From positions 1,302,001-1,366,000 of the forward strand of contig NZ_CP011546.1 in assembly GCF_001021065.1 (NCBI RefSeq): a DNA stretch of 64,000 nucleotides, written 5' to 3'. This stretch comes from Corynebacterium uterequi. GTDB taxonomy: Bacteria > Actinomycetota > Actinomycetes > Mycobacteriales > Mycobacteriaceae. Under the pieces are notes generated by a model. That model ran no database searches, had not been told where the DNA came from, and was given only the letters and a program-made list of their open reading frames with translations. Of the stretch, positions 57,568 to 64,000 are shown piece after piece. Both the position numbers and the translations under genes were made by a program. Each line of letters starts with the position of its first letter. The stretch's first letter is position 1.

Positions 57568-58260
57568 ATGTCCCCCGCCCCTCGCAACAGCCGCCGTAAG
57601 CCCGATCCGGCCACCTTGACCGCCCGCCAACGCCGGATCTTGGAGGTGATCCGCGACGCCGTACTACTGCGCGGCTACGCGCCGACCATCCGCGAAATCG
57701 GCGACGCGGTGGGGCTGAAGTCCACCTCCTCGGTGGCCTACCAGTTGTCCACCCTGGAAGAGCGGGGCTTCTTGAGGCGAGACCCCAACAAGCCGCGAGC
57801 GGTCGATATTCGCCACCTCCACAACACCGACGCTCCGGATCCGGTTTCCCGCCACGCGGATGAGTCCGTCCCCGACGATGCGTCGACCCCGAGCTATATC
57901 CCGGTGATCGGCCGGATCGCAGCTGGTAACCCCATCCTCGCTGAACAGAACGTGGAGGGTCACCTGCCGTTGCCCTCCGAACTCGTCGGCGACGGCGACC
58001 TGTACATGCTTCGAGTGGTGGGTGAGTCGATGAAGAACGGCGGGATCCTCGACGGAGACTGGGTAGTAGTCCGCTCCCAGCCGGTCGCCGAGGAGGGCGA
58101 ATACGTCGCCGCGATGATCGACGGGGAAGCCACGGTTAAGGAACTTCACCGAGACCGCAGTGGCACGTGGCTGCTCCCCAAGAATGAGGCCTTCGATGCG
58201 ATCCCGGGCGACGACGCCGAGATCCTGGGCAAAGTGGTAGCGGTCTTCCGTCGGCTCTAA
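57568..58260 (+). CDS. lexA: SOS response repressor LexA
   Basis: Self-cleaving repressor of the SOS regulon. The 230-residue protein starts at ATG 57568 (GAAGGAGA 6 bases upstream). It has a winged HTH ([21 protein letters not shown]), the cleavage site Ala119-Gly120 in RIAAGNPIL, the catalytic Ser154 in GESMKNGG and Lys191 in TVKEL. All are intact, so it should respond to RecA filaments. Divergent from the divS-position gene. Confidence 0.97.
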   Translation: MSPAPRNSRRKPDPATLTARQRRILEVIRDAVLLRGYAPTIREIGDAVGLKSTSSVAYQLSTLEERGFLRRDPNKPRAVDIRHLHNTDAPDPVSRHADESVPDDASTPSYIPVIGRIAAGNPILAEQNVEGHLPLPSELVGDGDLYMLRVVGESMKNGGILDGDWVVVRSQPVAEEGEYVAAMIDGEATVKELHRDRSGTWLLPKNEAFDAIPGDDAEILGKVVAVFRRL

Positions 58261-58398
58261 AGCACCGATTTAACCGGTATCCACCGCGGCCACCACCTTT
58301 CACTGGGCCCATTCGGGGGTAATCGGGCACCTTTTCCTCGGTTCACGCGTTGAATCGGTAGTAGTACCAAAAGGCATTCGGACAGTGAATGGAGCCGC

Positions 58399-59190
58399 AT
58401 GTACGCAGAAGAGCGACGCCGCCAGATCGCATCCCTTACCGCCGTCGAAGGGCGGGTCAACGTCACGGAGCTCTCCGAGCGCTTCGACGTCACGGCGGAG
58501 ACCATCCGGCGTGACTTGGCAGCGCTGGACAAAGAAGGCGTCGTCCACCGCGTTCACGGTGGCGCGGTGGCCAGTCAGTCATTCCAGACCACCGAGTTTT
58601 CACTCGATACCCGTTCCCGCTCTGCCCAAACAGCGAAGCTCTCTATCGCCCGCGCGGCTTTGAGGTTCCTGCCCAACCCGGGCGGGTCTGTGTTCCTCGA
58701 CTCCGGTACCACCACCAATGCCATGGCGGAACTGATGGTCGAGTCCGCCACCGGCCCGCAGTATTCGATCGTCACCAACTCGCTGCCCATAGCGCTGTAC
58801 TTGTCCACCAAGAACGCTCCCGACGTTCAATTGCTCGGTGGAACCGTGCGGGCCATCACCCAGGCCGTGGTGGGCGACCCGGCACTGCGAACCCTGGCGC
58901 TTATGCGTGCCGACGTGGCCTTCATCGGCACGAACGCGCTCACCCTGGACCACGGGCTGTCGACTGCGGACCCGCAGGAGGCCTCTGTGAAGTCGGCGAT
59001 GGTTATCAACGCCCACAAGGTGGTTGTGCTGTGTGACTCGACGAAGCTGGGCAATGACTACCTGGTCAGCTTCGCTCCGACGACAAGTATCGATGCCCTC
59101 ATTACCGACGCCAACGCCCCGGAATCCTTCCTTGAAGGCCTACGCGAGCGCGAGATCGAGGTCGTAATTGCCTCGTCGAACCTGGATTAG
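58399..59190 (+). CDS. DeoR-family transcriptional regulator of sugar metabolism (FruR-like)
   Basis: A 263-residue regulator with an N-terminal HTH (VNVTELSERFDVTAETIRRDLAALDKEG) and a DeoR sensor domain binding a sugar phosphate (FLDSGTTTNAMAELM). ATG 58399 with GGAG 4 bases upstream. In C. glutamicum the equivalent gene downstream of lexA (fruR) controls fructose and PTS genes. Next is fruK, 115 bp downstream. Effector presumably fructose 1-phosphate or 1,6-bisphosphate (family knowledge). Confidence 0.9.
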   Translation: MYAEERRRQIASLTAVEGRVNVTELSERFDVTAETIRRDLAALDKEGVVHRVHGGAVASQSFQTTEFSLDTRSRSAQTAKLSIARAALRFLPNPGGSVFLDSGTTTNAMAELMVESATGPQYSIVTNSLPIALYLSTKNAPDVQLLGGTVRAITQAVVGDPALRTLALMRADVAFIGTNALTLDHGLSTADPQEASVKSAMVINAHKVVVLCDSTKLGNDYLVSFAPTTSIDALITDANAPESFLEGLREREIEVVIASSNLD

Positions 59191-59305
59191 ACCAGTCAAT
59201 TTGGACAATCACACCCACCTTGGCCAGGATTAATGAAGAAACAACTCACGTGACGTGGGCGCCTGCCCACGTTCACCCCGCCCCATTGACCAGGAGCTAG
59301 CCTTC

Positions 59306-60268
59306 GTGATCGTGACGCTGACGCCCAATCCAAGCATCGACGTCACTATGGAACTCACCGCGCCCCTGAGTACGGACACGGTCAACCGGGCACAGTCGCT
59401 ACGCCAGGCGGCCGGCGGGAAGGGGATCAACGTCTCTCATGTTGCTTATCTTTCCGGCCAGGAGACGTTGGCGCTCTACCCGAGCCAGCACCAGGACCCT
59501 TTCGTCTCTCTGATTGAGCAAAGCGGTATTCCTTCCCGACGCGTCGCCGTGAATGCACCGGTACGGATCAACGTCACCATCACCGATGACCGCTCGACCG
59601 CGAAGGTGAACAGCCCCGGTACTGCCGTGCCGGCGGATACGTCGGAGATATTGATTTCCGCTTTGCTCGAACACGTCGATGCCGCCAACATTATCGTCGC
59701 TGCCGGGTCGCTGCCGCCGGGACTACCTGAGGACTTCTATGGCCGATTGGTCAGCGAGGTTCGGGCCCGCAATGCCGACGTCATTATCGCCGTCGATACT
59801 TCCGACGGCCCGCTGCGTGCACTGGGCGATGATCTTTCGGTAGCGGCACCGACGATTATGAAGCCGAACAGCCATGAACTGGGCCAGCTCATCGGCACCA
59901 ACGGGCGCAACCTCGAAGAATTGGCGCTGGCTGGACACGTTGGCCCCATCGTCGAGGGCGCCGCTCGCCTCGTCGATCAAGGCGTTCACGAGGTGCTGGT
60001 CACCCTCGGCCCCGCCGGCGGGGTGTTGGTCACTGATTCCGGAGCCTGGAAGATTACTCCCCCACCAGCCCGGGTCCGCACCACGGTGGGCACCGGGGAT
60101 GCGTCGCTGGCCGGGTATCTCATCGGCCGTGCAGCGGGGAGAACCTGCCCCGACGCAGCTCGCCAAGCGATCGCCTTTGGCACCGCCACCGCCAGCCTGC
60201 TTGGCACGGCGTTTCCCGACAGCTCGGTTATCGACCTTGAGCGTACCGAGGTCGTGCAGCTTGTCTGA
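59306..60268 (+). CDS. fruK: 1-phosphofructokinase (PfkB family)
   Basis: Phosphorylates fructose 1-phosphate to fructose 1,6-bisphosphate. The 320-residue product starts with GTG 59306 (VIVTLTPNPSID), with AGGAG 9 bases upstream. It has the PfkB signatures GGKGINVS and GTGDASLAGYL (catalytic Asp in GTGDA), plus the KPNSHELGQL segment of fructose-1-phosphate/tagatose-6-phosphate kinases. The expected fructose transporter gene ptsF is not next to it. It could still act on fructose 1-phosphate made by another route, or on tagatose 6-phosphate. Confidence 0.92.
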   Translation: MIVTLTPNPSIDVTMELTAPLSTDTVNRAQSLRQAAGGKGINVSHVAYLSGQETLALYPSQHQDPFVSLIEQSGIPSRRVAVNAPVRINVTITDDRSTAKVNSPGTAVPADTSEILISALLEHVDAANIIVAAGSLPPGLPEDFYGRLVSEVRARNADVIIAVDTSDGPLRALGDDLSVAAPTIMKPNSHELGQLIGTNGRNLEELALAGHVGPIVEGAARLVDQGVHEVLVTLGPAGGVLVTDSGAWKITPPPARVRTTVGTGDASLAGYLIGRAAGRTCPDAARQAIAFGTATASLLGTAFPDSSVIDLERTEVVQLV

Positions 60269-60363
60269 GACCAGTAGCGCCGACGGTAGGTGACGTAGAC
60301 CCCAACCTGCGCTTAGGATGGAGCCAGTTAACAACCTCGAAGTCCGAGAGAGGATCCTTCGCC

Positions 60364-60627
60364 GTGGCTTCCACCACCGTCACTGTCGGCTCTACCGTCG
60401 GTCTGCACGCCCGCCCAGCGGCTCTCATTGCCGAGGCCGCCGCGGGATTCGACGATGTCGTGCTCTTGCACCTTGTCGGTGACGAGGGAGAGGACGACGC
60501 CGACGCCTCTTCCACACTCATGATTATGGCGATGGGCGCCCGCTGCGGCGATGAGGTCACGGTCCGCAGCGCCAACCCACTGGCCGTGAAAAAGGTCGCC
60601 GCTCTCATCGCAGCGGAGCTTTCTTAA
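60364..60627 (+). CDS. ptsH: Phosphocarrier protein HPr
   Basis: Small PTS phosphocarrier of 87 residues with the active His15 in GLHARPAAL. The Ser46-equivalent segment is SSTLMIMAMG; HPr length and fold are normal. It starts with GTG 60364 preceded by GAGAGGATCC, and a TAGGAT -10-like element at 60314-60319 suggests a promoter of its own. It receives phosphate from EI (PtsI), which is not in this window. A hairpin follows the stop. Confidence 0.94.
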   Translation: MASTTVTVGSTVGLHARPAALIAEAAAGFDDVVLLHLVGDEGEDDADASSTLMIMAMGARCGDEVTVRSANPLAVKKVAALIAAELS

Positions 60628-60637
60628 GCCTCCCTCT

Positions 60638-60659
60638 CCAGCGGCCCAACGGCCGCTGG
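60638..60659. terminator. Hairpin between ptsH and uraA (convergent)
   Basis: Perfect 9-bp stem CCAGCGGCC / GGCCGCTGG with a CAAC loop, just before the uraA stop codon. The T-run is weak, but the position between convergent genes fits a terminator. Confidence 0.65.
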
Positions 60660-60660
60660 C

Positions 60661-61956
60661 CTAGTTGTTCTTCAGCGACACTACGTAGCGCCCCTCACCG
60701 AGGTGGCGGTAGCACCACATGAGGATCGGGTAGCCAACGAGGATGCCCACGGACCCCCACGCGATTCCCTCCAGCGGAACCCCGAACACCGGCAGGGTGA
60801 GATTTCCGATGCCCGCAATCATCGCCACTGCGGCCGCGGCAAGGTTGACCGGGTGCGCCAGGTCGACCTTGTTATCCATCCAAACCCTCACGCCGAGCAG
60901 GCCGATCATGCCGTACAGCATGAGGGTCGCTCCGCCGAGCACACCGGTGGGAATGGTGAAGATCAAGGCCCCAAACTTCGGGATGAACGCGAGGGCGATC
61001 GCGAAGAGCGCAGCCACCCAATACGCCGCCGTGGAGTAGACACGAGTGGCCGCCATGACGCCGATGTTCTCCGCGTAGGTGGTGGTACCGGAACCGCCGA
61101 AGCCGCCGGCCAGGGTGGTAGCCAGGCCGTCGCCGATGAGGGCGCGACCAGAGAGATCGTCGACGTTGCGCCCCGTCATGGCGCTGACCGACTTAACATG
61201 GCCGACGTTCTCCGCGATGAGCACGATGAGCACCGGCAGGGTGACCGCGATGGCCGACAACCGGAACTCCGGCGTGGTGAATTCCGGCAGGCCGATCCAT
61301 GCCGCGGCGTGGACCGCCTCCGCGGCACCATCCGCCAAATTGCCGGTGACGGCAGCGAAGACCCATCCGAGGATGACGCCGAAGAGGATGCTCAGCCGGG
61401 ACAGCAGGCCACGGCACAATACCGTGAAGCCCAGGATGCCCACCAAGGTAACCCCGGCGACCAGGGGCTGCGATTCAACGTTCGCGGTGGCGGCCGGGGC
61501 CAGGTTGAGGCCAATGAGCGCGACAATGGCGCCGGTCACGGCGGGCGGCATGACGGCATCGATGACCCGCCGGCCAGCCACGTGGACAGCGCAGCCCACC
61601 AGGATGAGAGCAATGCCGGTGACCATGACGCCACCGAGCTGCGCCCCCATGCCGTGAGCCTGGGATGCGCTCAGCGGGGCGATGAAGGCGAAGGAGGAAC
61701 CGAGGTAGCTAGGAAGTCGGTTACCGGTGATGAGCAGAAAGATGATGGTGCCCAGTCCGGAAAACAGCAGTGTGGTGTTGACCGGGAAACCGGTGAGGGT
61801 CGGCACGAGCAGGGTGGCGCCGAACATGGCGACGACGTGCTGCATGCCGATTGTGATGGTGCGGCCCCAGCTCAGCCGCTCGTCGGGGGCTACGACTGCC
61901 CCGGGTTTCAGTGTCTTGCCGTCGCCGTGGACGGTCCAACCTAGAGCAGTATTCAC
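60661..61956 (-). CDS. Uracil/xanthine permease family transporter (UraA-like, NCS2)
   Basis: A 431-residue nucleobase:proton symporter with about 14 membrane helices. NCS2 hallmarks: GSSFAFIAPLSASQAHGMG, LIAENVGHVKSVSAMTGR near residue 245, and GGFGGSGTTTYAENIGVMA near residue 285. The pattern favours UraA-type uracil uptake over xanthine. It follows hflX by only 12 bp and is transcribed with it, an unusual pairing. Convergent with ptsH. Confidence 0.92.
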   Translation of the reverse strand: MNTALGWTVHGDGKTLKPGAVVAPDERLSWGRTITIGMQHVVAMFGATLLVPTLTGFPVNTTLLFSGLGTIIFLLITGNRLPSYLGSSFAFIAPLSASQAHGMGAQLGGVMVTGIALILVGCAVHVAGRRVIDAVMPPAVTGAIVALIGLNLAPAATANVESQPLVAGVTLVGILGFTVLCRGLLSRLSILFGVILGWVFAAVTGNLADGAAEAVHAAAWIGLPEFTTPEFRLSAIAVTLPVLIVLIAENVGHVKSVSAMTGRNVDDLSGRALIGDGLATTLAGGFGGSGTTTYAENIGVMAATRVYSTAAYWVAALFAIALAFIPKFGALIFTIPTGVLGGATLMLYGMIGLLGVRVWMDNKVDLAHPVNLAAAAVAMIAGIGNLTLPVFGVPLEGIAWGSVGILVGYPILMWCYRHLGEGRYVVSLKNN

Positions 61957-61968
61957 AAGCCGCTATTA

Positions 61969-63498
61969 TCAGCCCTCGGTGGGCGAAACAACGAATTCAC
62001 GCAGCTCGTCGGCGAGCCGCTGCGGCAGCCGAACATCGAGGCGGGTGCCCGCAGCCTCGTAGTCCTCCTTGAGTACCGTCCCTAGTTCGTGCACCCGCGA
62101 GACGACGTCTCCCCTGGTGAAAGGTACTACGAGAGTTACTCGCGCATCGAGCGAATTGAGAAAAAGCTCGATGCGAGTCGCCAGCTCGGCGACACCCTCA
62201 CCAGTCGCCGCTGAGACGTAGACCACATTGTCCCGGTCCAGCACGTGCCGCAGCTCAGCGAGGATGAGGGGATCCGCGGCGTCGATCTTGTTGATGACGA
62301 TGATCTCCGGCGGGACCTCTTCGCCGGATTCCTTGACCACGTCGTAGATGACCGCATTGACGGCCTCGATCTGCTGCAACGGGAACGGCGCCGAGCCGTC
62401 GACGACATGCAGAATGAGGTCCGCGCCCAAGACCTCCTCAAGGGTGGATTTGAACGCCTCAACGAGCTGCGTCGGCAGGTGCCGGACGAAGCCGACCGTA
62501 TCGGTAAAGACGATGGCGCGCCCGTCGGGCAACGTCGTGCGCCGTGTCGTCGGATCCAGGGTCGCGAAGAGCGCGTCTTCGACGAGCACGCCGGCGCCGG
62601 TCATGGCATTAATGAGAGAGGACTTCCCGGCGTTGGTGTATCCAGCGATCGCGATCTTCGGGACGGTGGACTCCTGGCGCCGCGCGCGCTTGACCTCACG
62701 GGCGGTCTTCATGCCCTGCAGCTCCCGGCGCAAGCGGGCCATTTCCGTGCGCAGGCGCCGACGATCCGCCTCAATACGGGTTTCACCTGGACCGCGCAGA
62801 CCCACGCCGCCATTCGACCCGGCGCGGCCGCCGGCCTGGCGGGAGAGGTTCCCACCCCAACCGCGCACGCGGGTGTAGAGGTACTCCATTTGTGCGAGCG
62901 AGACCTGGGCCTTGCCCTCTTTAGATTTCGCGTGCTGGGCGAAGATGTCGAGAATGAGCATCGTTCGGTCGATGACCTTCACCTTGAGCCGATCTTCGAG
63001 GGCCACCATCTGCCCCGGGGACAACTCACCGTCGCAGACCACGGTGTCGGCGCCGGTGGCCTCGACGATGCGTCGCAGCTCCTCGACCTTGCCGGAGCCG
63101 ATGTAGGTACCGGGATCTGGCCGGTCACGCTTTTGGTAGAGCAATTCCAACACCTCGGCGCCGGCGGTTTCAGCCAGGGAGGCGAGTTCCTGCATGTTGG
63201 CTTCCACCTGGGCGGTGGTCCCTTCGGTCCACACCCCAACGAGGATGACCTGCTCCAGGCGGAGCTTGCGGTACTCGACTTCGAACTCGGCTTCTTTTTC
63301 GCTGGTTTTACCGGTTGAGCCTTGCGCCACGGACCGGAAGGAATTGCGCTCCTCTAGATCTAGCTGGCCTGTCGTCGGCGATTCTAGGCCGCTGAGGTCG
63401 ACGCCCTCGTCGGGGTTGTGCTCGCTCGCCTGCGGGGCGTTGTCTTTGAAGGCCTGTGAGAGCAGCTGGTCGGTATCGTAAGAGGTGAACTTCGTCAT
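61969..63498 (-). CDS. hflX: Ribosome-associated GTPase HflX
   Basis: Translation-linked GTPase that splits stalled ribosomes. The 509-residue product from ATG 63498 has an acidic N-terminal extension of about 75 residues and the HflX domain (LYQKRDRPDPGTYIGSGKVEE). The GTPase G1 is GYTNAGKSSLI, G3 lies in DTVGFVRHLPTQLVEAF, and G4 is NKID. The basic HflX-specific helix KRARRQES is present. An ATG nine codons upstream (63525) is possible. Same transcript as uraA. Confidence 0.95.
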   Translation of the reverse strand: MTKFTSYDTDQLLSQAFKDNAPQASEHNPDEGVDLSGLESPTTGQLDLEERNSFRSVAQGSTGKTSEKEAEFEVEYRKLRLEQVILVGVWTEGTTAQVEANMQELASLAETAGAEVLELLYQKRDRPDPGTYIGSGKVEELRRIVEATGADTVVCDGELSPGQMVALEDRLKVKVIDRTMLILDIFAQHAKSKEGKAQVSLAQMEYLYTRVRGWGGNLSRQAGGRAGSNGGVGLRGPGETRIEADRRRLRTEMARLRRELQGMKTAREVKRARRQESTVPKIAIAGYTNAGKSSLINAMTGAGVLVEDALFATLDPTTRRTTLPDGRAIVFTDTVGFVRHLPTQLVEAFKSTLEEVLGADLILHVVDGSAPFPLQQIEAVNAVIYDVVKESGEEVPPEIIVINKIDAADPLILAELRHVLDRDNVVYVSAATGEGVAELATRIELFLNSLDARVTLVVPFTRGDVVSRVHELGTVLKEDYEAAGTRLDVRLPQRLADELREFVVSPTEG

Positions 63499-63585
63499 CG
63501 TCTTCTCAGTATCCCACGCACCCACCTGGTGGCCGAACCGTACCCCTCCGCGGGAGTCGATCCCCTGGCTATAACCTGGCGCGTC

Positions 63586-63591
63586 TAGACT
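63586..63591 (+). promoter_or_regulatory. -10 box of a leaderless promoter for the gene at 63600
   Basis: TAGACT ends 8 bases before the ATG at 63600, with no ribosome site between; another TATAAC lies further upstream (63570-63575). Confidence 0.45.
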
Positions 63592-63599
63592 GGTTGGCC

Positions 63600-64000
63600 A
63601 TGAGCACCGACTTACTGAGCATCGGCCTAGGTTTCGAGCGCTGGCAAGACGCCGTCGAAGCCGCCATCGCCACCAACCAGCTTTCGGTCCTAGGGGAAGT
63701 ACGCGGCGGGCAGCTGATTCACTACGCCGACCCCTCCGGAGCTCTCATCACCATCATGGCAGTGGAGCCCTACGCGACCTTCGCCGGATTCGAATCCGTC
63801 TCCCAGACCTTCGGCAACGTCACCATGGTCAACGACGTCGTCGCCTACTGTGAGGTCATCGATGCTCACGGTTCCGTCATGCAAGGCGTGACGGTGAACT
63901 TAGTGCATGGTCCCTTGCTCGCGGAGCTGCCCACCCAGGAATGGCAGCAGTTGGCAGTGGCGGCACTCATGATCGATTACACGCTGTATCCCTCGTCCGA
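63600..64000 (+). CDS. Conserved hypothetical protein (3' end outside window)
   Basis: ATG 63600 opens a frame that stays open for 133 codons to the window edge. The protein starts MSTDLLSIGLGFERWQDAVEA and contains LIHYADPSGALITIMAVEPYATFAGFES. It looks soluble, with mixed alpha/beta composition and no signal or membrane helix. The frame has the GC-rich third positions of its neighbours, so it is a real gene. No family recognised. Divergent from hflX. Confidence 0.75.
   Translation, partial: MSTDLLSIGLGFERWQDAVEAAIATNQLSVLGEVRGGQLIHYADPSGALITIMAVEPYATFAGFESVSQTFGNVTMVNDVVAYCEVIDAHGSVMQGVTVNLVHGPLLAELPTQEWQQLAVAALMIDYTLYPSS

Noticed and set aside
1..64000. Insertion sequences, prophage, CRISPR arrays, toxin-antitoxin or defence islands
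   Set aside because: No transposase, integrase, regular short repeats or defence-type genes were found; gene order is conserved core throughout.

Overview
The window looks like a chromosomal core segment of a Corynebacterium species. It has high GC with strongly GC-biased third codon positions. Gene order is the conserved actinobacterial one: thrS, HIT, pgsA, patA, pimA; hemQ, DUF3000, RNase D, dxs; DUF3710, dut, DUF3093, DUF4193, suhB, ppgK, sigA; sigB, dtxR, galE; nrdR, lexA. Typical corynebacterial linkages are present, such as yajC-secD-secF followed by a lipoprotein of the peptide-binding family, and dtxR-galE. Many transcripts appear leaderless. I see no insertion sequence, prophage, CRISPR array or other clear mobile DNA.

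Layout. 1-7.9 kb (minus strand): solute-binding lipoprotein (cut by the window edge), secF, secD, yajC, ruvB, ruvA, ruvC and a YebC-family regulator. 8.0-13.9 kb (minus): phosphatidylinositol mannoside cluster, transcribed thrS - HIT phosphorylase - pgsA - patA - pimA - LemA-like protein. 14.0-16.7 kb (minus): exported copper/haem cluster copC - PCu(A)C - DyP peroxidase. 16.9-18.0 kb: six tRNA genes in a minus-strand array containing an exact 165-bp Gly-Val duplication, then a separate plus-strand tRNA-Val(CAC). 18.2-22.9 kb: amino-acid permease divergent from a dimethylarginine hydrolase, an MFS exporter and msrB. 22.9-29.8 kb: hemQ, DUF3000, RNase D, dxs, a TRAM-domain RNA methyltransferase and DUF3710. 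29.8-35.2 kb: dut, DUF3093, DUF4193, suhB, ppgK and an unusually long sigA. 35.2-45.8 kb: DUF418 and DUF4190 membrane proteins, helicase, DUF3039, DUF3099, methyltransferase, dtd, sigB, dtxR, galE, DUF4192. 45.9-56.4 kb: PAC2 protein, HelY-type helicase, oxyR, two paralogous membrane proteins, hrpA. 56.4-58.3 kb: nrdR, a small divS-position membrane protein and lexA. 58.4-64 kb: deoR-type regulator, fruK, ptsH, uraA, hflX and a partial gene of unknown function.

The window is rich in stress and redox control. SigB has a sigma-H-type promoter, and msrB carries another one. OxyR appears autoregulated through ATAG-N7-CTAT sites that overlap a leaderless promoter. LexA has an operator-like site in the lexA/divS-position intergenic region. 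DtxR has all its metal ligands. The main oddities are a fructose locus without ptsI or ptsF, the repeat-expanded and charge-segregated N-terminus of SigA, a 67-codon in-frame extension past the permease stop codon, a stand-alone LemA-like module, and the compact copper/haem export cluster. I did not find a clearly novel multi-gene system; the findings are the best leads.
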